In this document: positions 7,807 to 9,487 of the stretch, piece by piece
Position numbering within the stretch: the first letter of the stretch is position 1
How the letters are laid out: the number at the start of each line of letters is the position of its first letter
DNA from: an uncultured Bacteroidota bacterium
Lineage (GTDB): Bacteria > Bacteroidota > Bacteroidia > Bacteroidales > CAIWKO01
DNA length: 9,487 nt
Reading direction: 5' to 3'
NCBI GenBank assembly: GCA_937934705.1
Contig: CALGYY010000040.1
Location: 1-9,487, forward strand
Made by a program: the position numbers and the translations under genes
Notes under the pieces: model-generated
Databases searched by the model: none
What the model was told of the DNA's origin: nothing
What the model saw: only the letters and a program-made list of their open reading frames with translations

Positions 7807-8157
7807 ACCTCCGGAAACAGACCCCCAACCAATTGATTAGCAATCTGAATAAACAAAAACAGTCGCCTGAAGGTTATTAACAGGTGCCACTGGTGTCTAT
7901 TATTTTATTACTGATGTATTTATCTGTCATTCAACATCATAGAAATTAAAGCAAAAAGAAATCAACAAGGCAACCTTAACAGAAGAAAAAACATCTTCAA
8001 TCATAACTGAAGTAAAACTGATGACCCGTAACACCCTGCCCCCTCTTGCGTTTCAAATCTTATTAACAATTACTCCCTGCTTATGCCCGAGCTATGTCAG
8101 TGTGACGGCCTTGGCAAGGGTTGGTATTTTTCATGAATATTCTGACCTAAGTGATTT

Positions 8158-8178
8158 TTTCCTGATCTTTTCAGGAGA
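8158..8178 (+). other. Small leader hairpin upstream of the secreted-protein start
   Basis: TCCTGA (8160-8165) pairs with TCAGGA (8171-8176) around a 5-nt TCTTT loop. One G-T wobble and one T-A pair extend the stem to 8 bp. The 3' arm carries AGGAGA, but it is 21 nt before the ATG, too far for an ordinary ribosome-binding site. A T-run precedes the stem and does not follow it, so it is not an intrinsic terminator on this strand. It might influence translation of the downstream gene; this is only a structural observation. Confidence 0.35.
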
Positions 8179-8199
8179 TGCTAACAAGAATAATGAATT

Positions 8200-8262
8200 A
8201 TGAGAAAAATCCTACTGTCCGCACTACTGTCGTTTTTTCTGATCCCCACCCTACTGAAAGCA
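8200..8262 (+). other. Signal peptide of the rightward secreted protein
   Basis: Residues 1-21 have a basic start (MRK), a hydrophobic core and a small residue before the predicted cut between A21 and Q22 (LLKA/QTP). The alanine-glutamine junction is the common Sec signal-peptidase I site in this phylum and leaves an N-terminal glutamine. It supports ATG 8200 as the start and export across the inner membrane. Confidence 0.88.
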
Positions 8263-9487
8263 CAAACTCCAACTGTTCAGGATTGCCTCGGGGCCATCCC
8301 TGTCTGCCTGAATACCTATAACCAGTATAATGGATACACAGGAGTCGGGAACTATAACGACATACCCGCAGCCAGTTGCCCGACGACCTGTATGTCAGCC
8401 GGAGAAAGAAACAGCGTATGGTATACCTTCACTGTGCAAACCACGGGATGGTTTGACCTGCGCATTACCCCATGGGTTATGAGTGACGACTATGACTGGG
8501 CCTTGTTCAACATGACTACGGCGCAGTGCTCTGATCTTAACAATACTAGTCTTCTGCCTCAATTGGAAGTCAGCTGCAACTGGTCAGCCGACGGAGGAAT
8601 TACGGGTGCGAATACCCTGACACCCAATACCGGTGTTGATTGCTGGGGTTCAGCTGCAACCGCCAACAACCCAAGGGTATGGGTCACTGCCGGACAAACA
8701 TATTACCTGAATATCAGTAACTATACAGGTTACGGAGCAGGTCACGGATACCAATTGGACATGACCCATTCCACTGCCACCATCTACGATAATGTCAGAC
8801 CTTACCTGCTGAGTGTGACCACGCCCTTGGCCTGTGGTGCCACTTCCATCAGCATTACAATGAGTGAGAACGTTTTATGCAGCTCGGTTTCTGCTGCTGA
8901 CTTCACCATCGCGGGTTATACGGTTACGGCTGTGAGCGGTCCCACCTGTGCCGCAGGAGGAACAATGGAGAACAACTTCACCCTCACAGTGAGTCCGGCG
9001 CTGAACCCGGGAACCTACACCTTATGCATTAACGGATCAGCAGGGCACATTTCTGACCTCTGCGGCAACCTGACCGATCCTGCCAACCCGGCCAACTGTA
9101 AAAACTTCACGGTATCAGGCGTTTTAACCACATTATCTGCTTCACCAAATCCCATCTGTGCCGGTCAGAGCACTACACTGACTGCCGGCGGATCAACCTC
9201 ATATTCATGGAGTCATAGCCTGGGAACAGGAACCTCAAAGGTTGTAACTCCTGCTTCAACAACGACTTATACTGTAACGGGCACAACTGGTGCATGCACC
9301 AGCACTGCAACAGTTACCGTAAACGTTAACCCCGGGCCGGCCGTATCCATAAGTGCAAGTGCTAACCCGATCTGCGCCGGGCAATCCACCACGCTGACCG
9401 CATCAGGCGCTACCTCCTACTCATGGAGCGGTGGTCTGGGAACTGCCAACCCACTAACGGTAAACCCCTTAACCACCACAACGTATA
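8200..9487 (+). CDS. Secreted Ig-like repeat protein, probable T9SS cargo (3' truncated)
   Basis: The frame opens at ATG 8200 and is still open at the right edge after 429 full codons, so the C-terminus, where a sorting domain would sit, is not seen. Residues 1-21 are a clear signal peptide: MRK, a hydrophobic core, then LLKA before Q22, the usual Bacteroidota cleavage context. Residues about 27-197 form a domain common at the N-terminus of large Bacteroidota secreted proteins, with DCLGAIPVC at 28-36, ERNSVWYTFTV near 69-79 and DDYDWALFN at 96-104. Residues about 199-307 look like a bacterial Ig-like domain (SbsA-like), ending at a Cys-rich DLCGNLTDP stretch. From 311 a 72-residue Ig-like repeat begins, with NPICAGQSTTLTA and SYSWS motifs, and a second copy runs off the end. 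An upstream ATG at 8193 is out of frame. Adhesion or surface structure is likely; the exact function is not recognisable. Confidence 0.9.
   Translation, partial: MRKILLSALLSFFLIPTLLKAQTPTVQDCLGAIPVCLNTYNQYNGYTGVGNYNDIPAASCPTTCMSAGERNSVWYTFTVQTTGWFDLRITPWVMSDDYDWALFNMTTAQCSDLNNTSLLPQLEVSCNWSADGGITGANTLTPNTGVDCWGSAATANNPRVWVTAGQTYYLNISNYTGYGAGHGYQLDMTHSTATIYDNVRPYLLSVTTPLACGATSISITMSENVLCSSVSAADFTIAGYTVTAVSGPTCAAGGTMENNFTLTVSPALNPGTYTLCINGSAGHISDLCGNLTDPANPANCKNFTVSGVLTTLSASPNPICAGQSTTLTAGGSTSYSWSHSLGTGTSKVVTPASTTTYTVTGTTGACTSTATVTVNVNPGPAVSISASANPICAGQSTTLTASGATSYSWSGGLGTANPLTVNPLTTTTY
9130..9487 (+). repeat. Tandem 72-residue Ig-like repeats (second copy cut by the window end)
   Basis: Unit 1 spans 9130-9345 (216 bp) and unit 2 starts at 9346. 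Both begin S-x-S/A-A-S-x-N-P, then share ICAGQSTTLTA, a TSYSWS core, a GLGT or SLGT turn and TTTTY or STTTY. The DNA copies differ at many third positions, so they are diverged, not freshly duplicated. More copies probably follow, because this repeat usually occurs in strings in Bacteroidota secreted proteins. Confidence 0.85.

Larger units (their letters stand above)
7626..8199. other. Divergent intergenic region, 574 bp
   Basis: This region lies between the divergent operon and the rightward secreted-protein gene. About 7655-8015 is strongly AT-rich and stop-dense. It holds the operon promoter on the - strand and one consensus -7 box on the + strand (7799-7806). About 8020-8125 is less AT-rich and is spanned by a 60-codon open frame (8021-8203) that I do not trust as a gene. 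Small inverted repeats are visible at 7860-7892, 8109-8119 and 8158-8178. I see no tRNA, known riboswitch, transposase remnant or CRISPR repeat here. Confidence 0.75.

Noticed and set aside
7881..7898. GGTGCCACTGG in the leader, recalling cobalamin riboswitch pieces (GGTGCC, GCCACTG)
   Set aside because: No B12 box or other conserved core follows at the right distance, and the downstream gene has no cobalamin link. A short match like this is expected by chance.
8021..8203. 60-residue small protein as a firm gene
   Set aside because: There is no nearby ribosome-binding site, no recognisable domain and no clear coding signature. It is kept only as a finding because of its ATGA overlap.

Overview
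The window looks like one end of a Bacteroidota metagenome or draft-genome contig. Three things point to that phylum: a type IX secretion system (T9SS) type B C-terminal sorting domain, SprB/PKD/Ig-like repeat surface proteins, and promoters of the TAnnTTTG type with no obvious Shine-Dalgarno sites. I cannot name a genus. The first 27 bases are not genomic. They match the 3' end of the Illumina TruSeq read-2 adapter and run in frame into the first gene, so real sequence starts at about base 28.

Layout. (1) 28-3017, + strand: the 3' part of a large secreted surface protein with seven and a half SprB repeats of 76-77 residues, two Ig/PKD-like domains, two PKD domains and a T9SS type B sorting domain. 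(2) 7625-3019, - strand: a two-gene operon with a 5-nt spacer. It encodes two related multispanning membrane proteins with C-terminal TPR repeats that resemble the eukaryotic TMTC protein O-mannosyltransferases (GT-C fold). The second gene ends one base from the stop of the + strand surface-protein gene, and a strong hairpin plus T-tract that would end the surface-protein transcript lies inside the TPR coding sequence. (3) 7626-8199: an AT-rich divergent intergenic region with a good promoter for the operon and a possible distant promoter for the rightward gene. (4) 8200 to the right edge, + strand: the 5' part of a second large secreted protein with a signal peptide, a cysteine-containing N-terminal domain typical of Bacteroidota T9SS cargo, and Ig-like repeats that run off the window.

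Working together: the secreted proteins at both ends are presumed T9SS substrates made of Ig-like beta-sandwich repeats. The two membrane proteins between them look like glycosyltransferases whose eukaryotic relatives O-mannosylate Ig-like cadherin domains. A dedicated surface-protein glycosylation locus is an attractive hypothesis, but only adjacency and family resemblance support it. No T9SS machinery gene, PorP/SprF partner, tRNA, rRNA, CRISPR array or transposase is visible.
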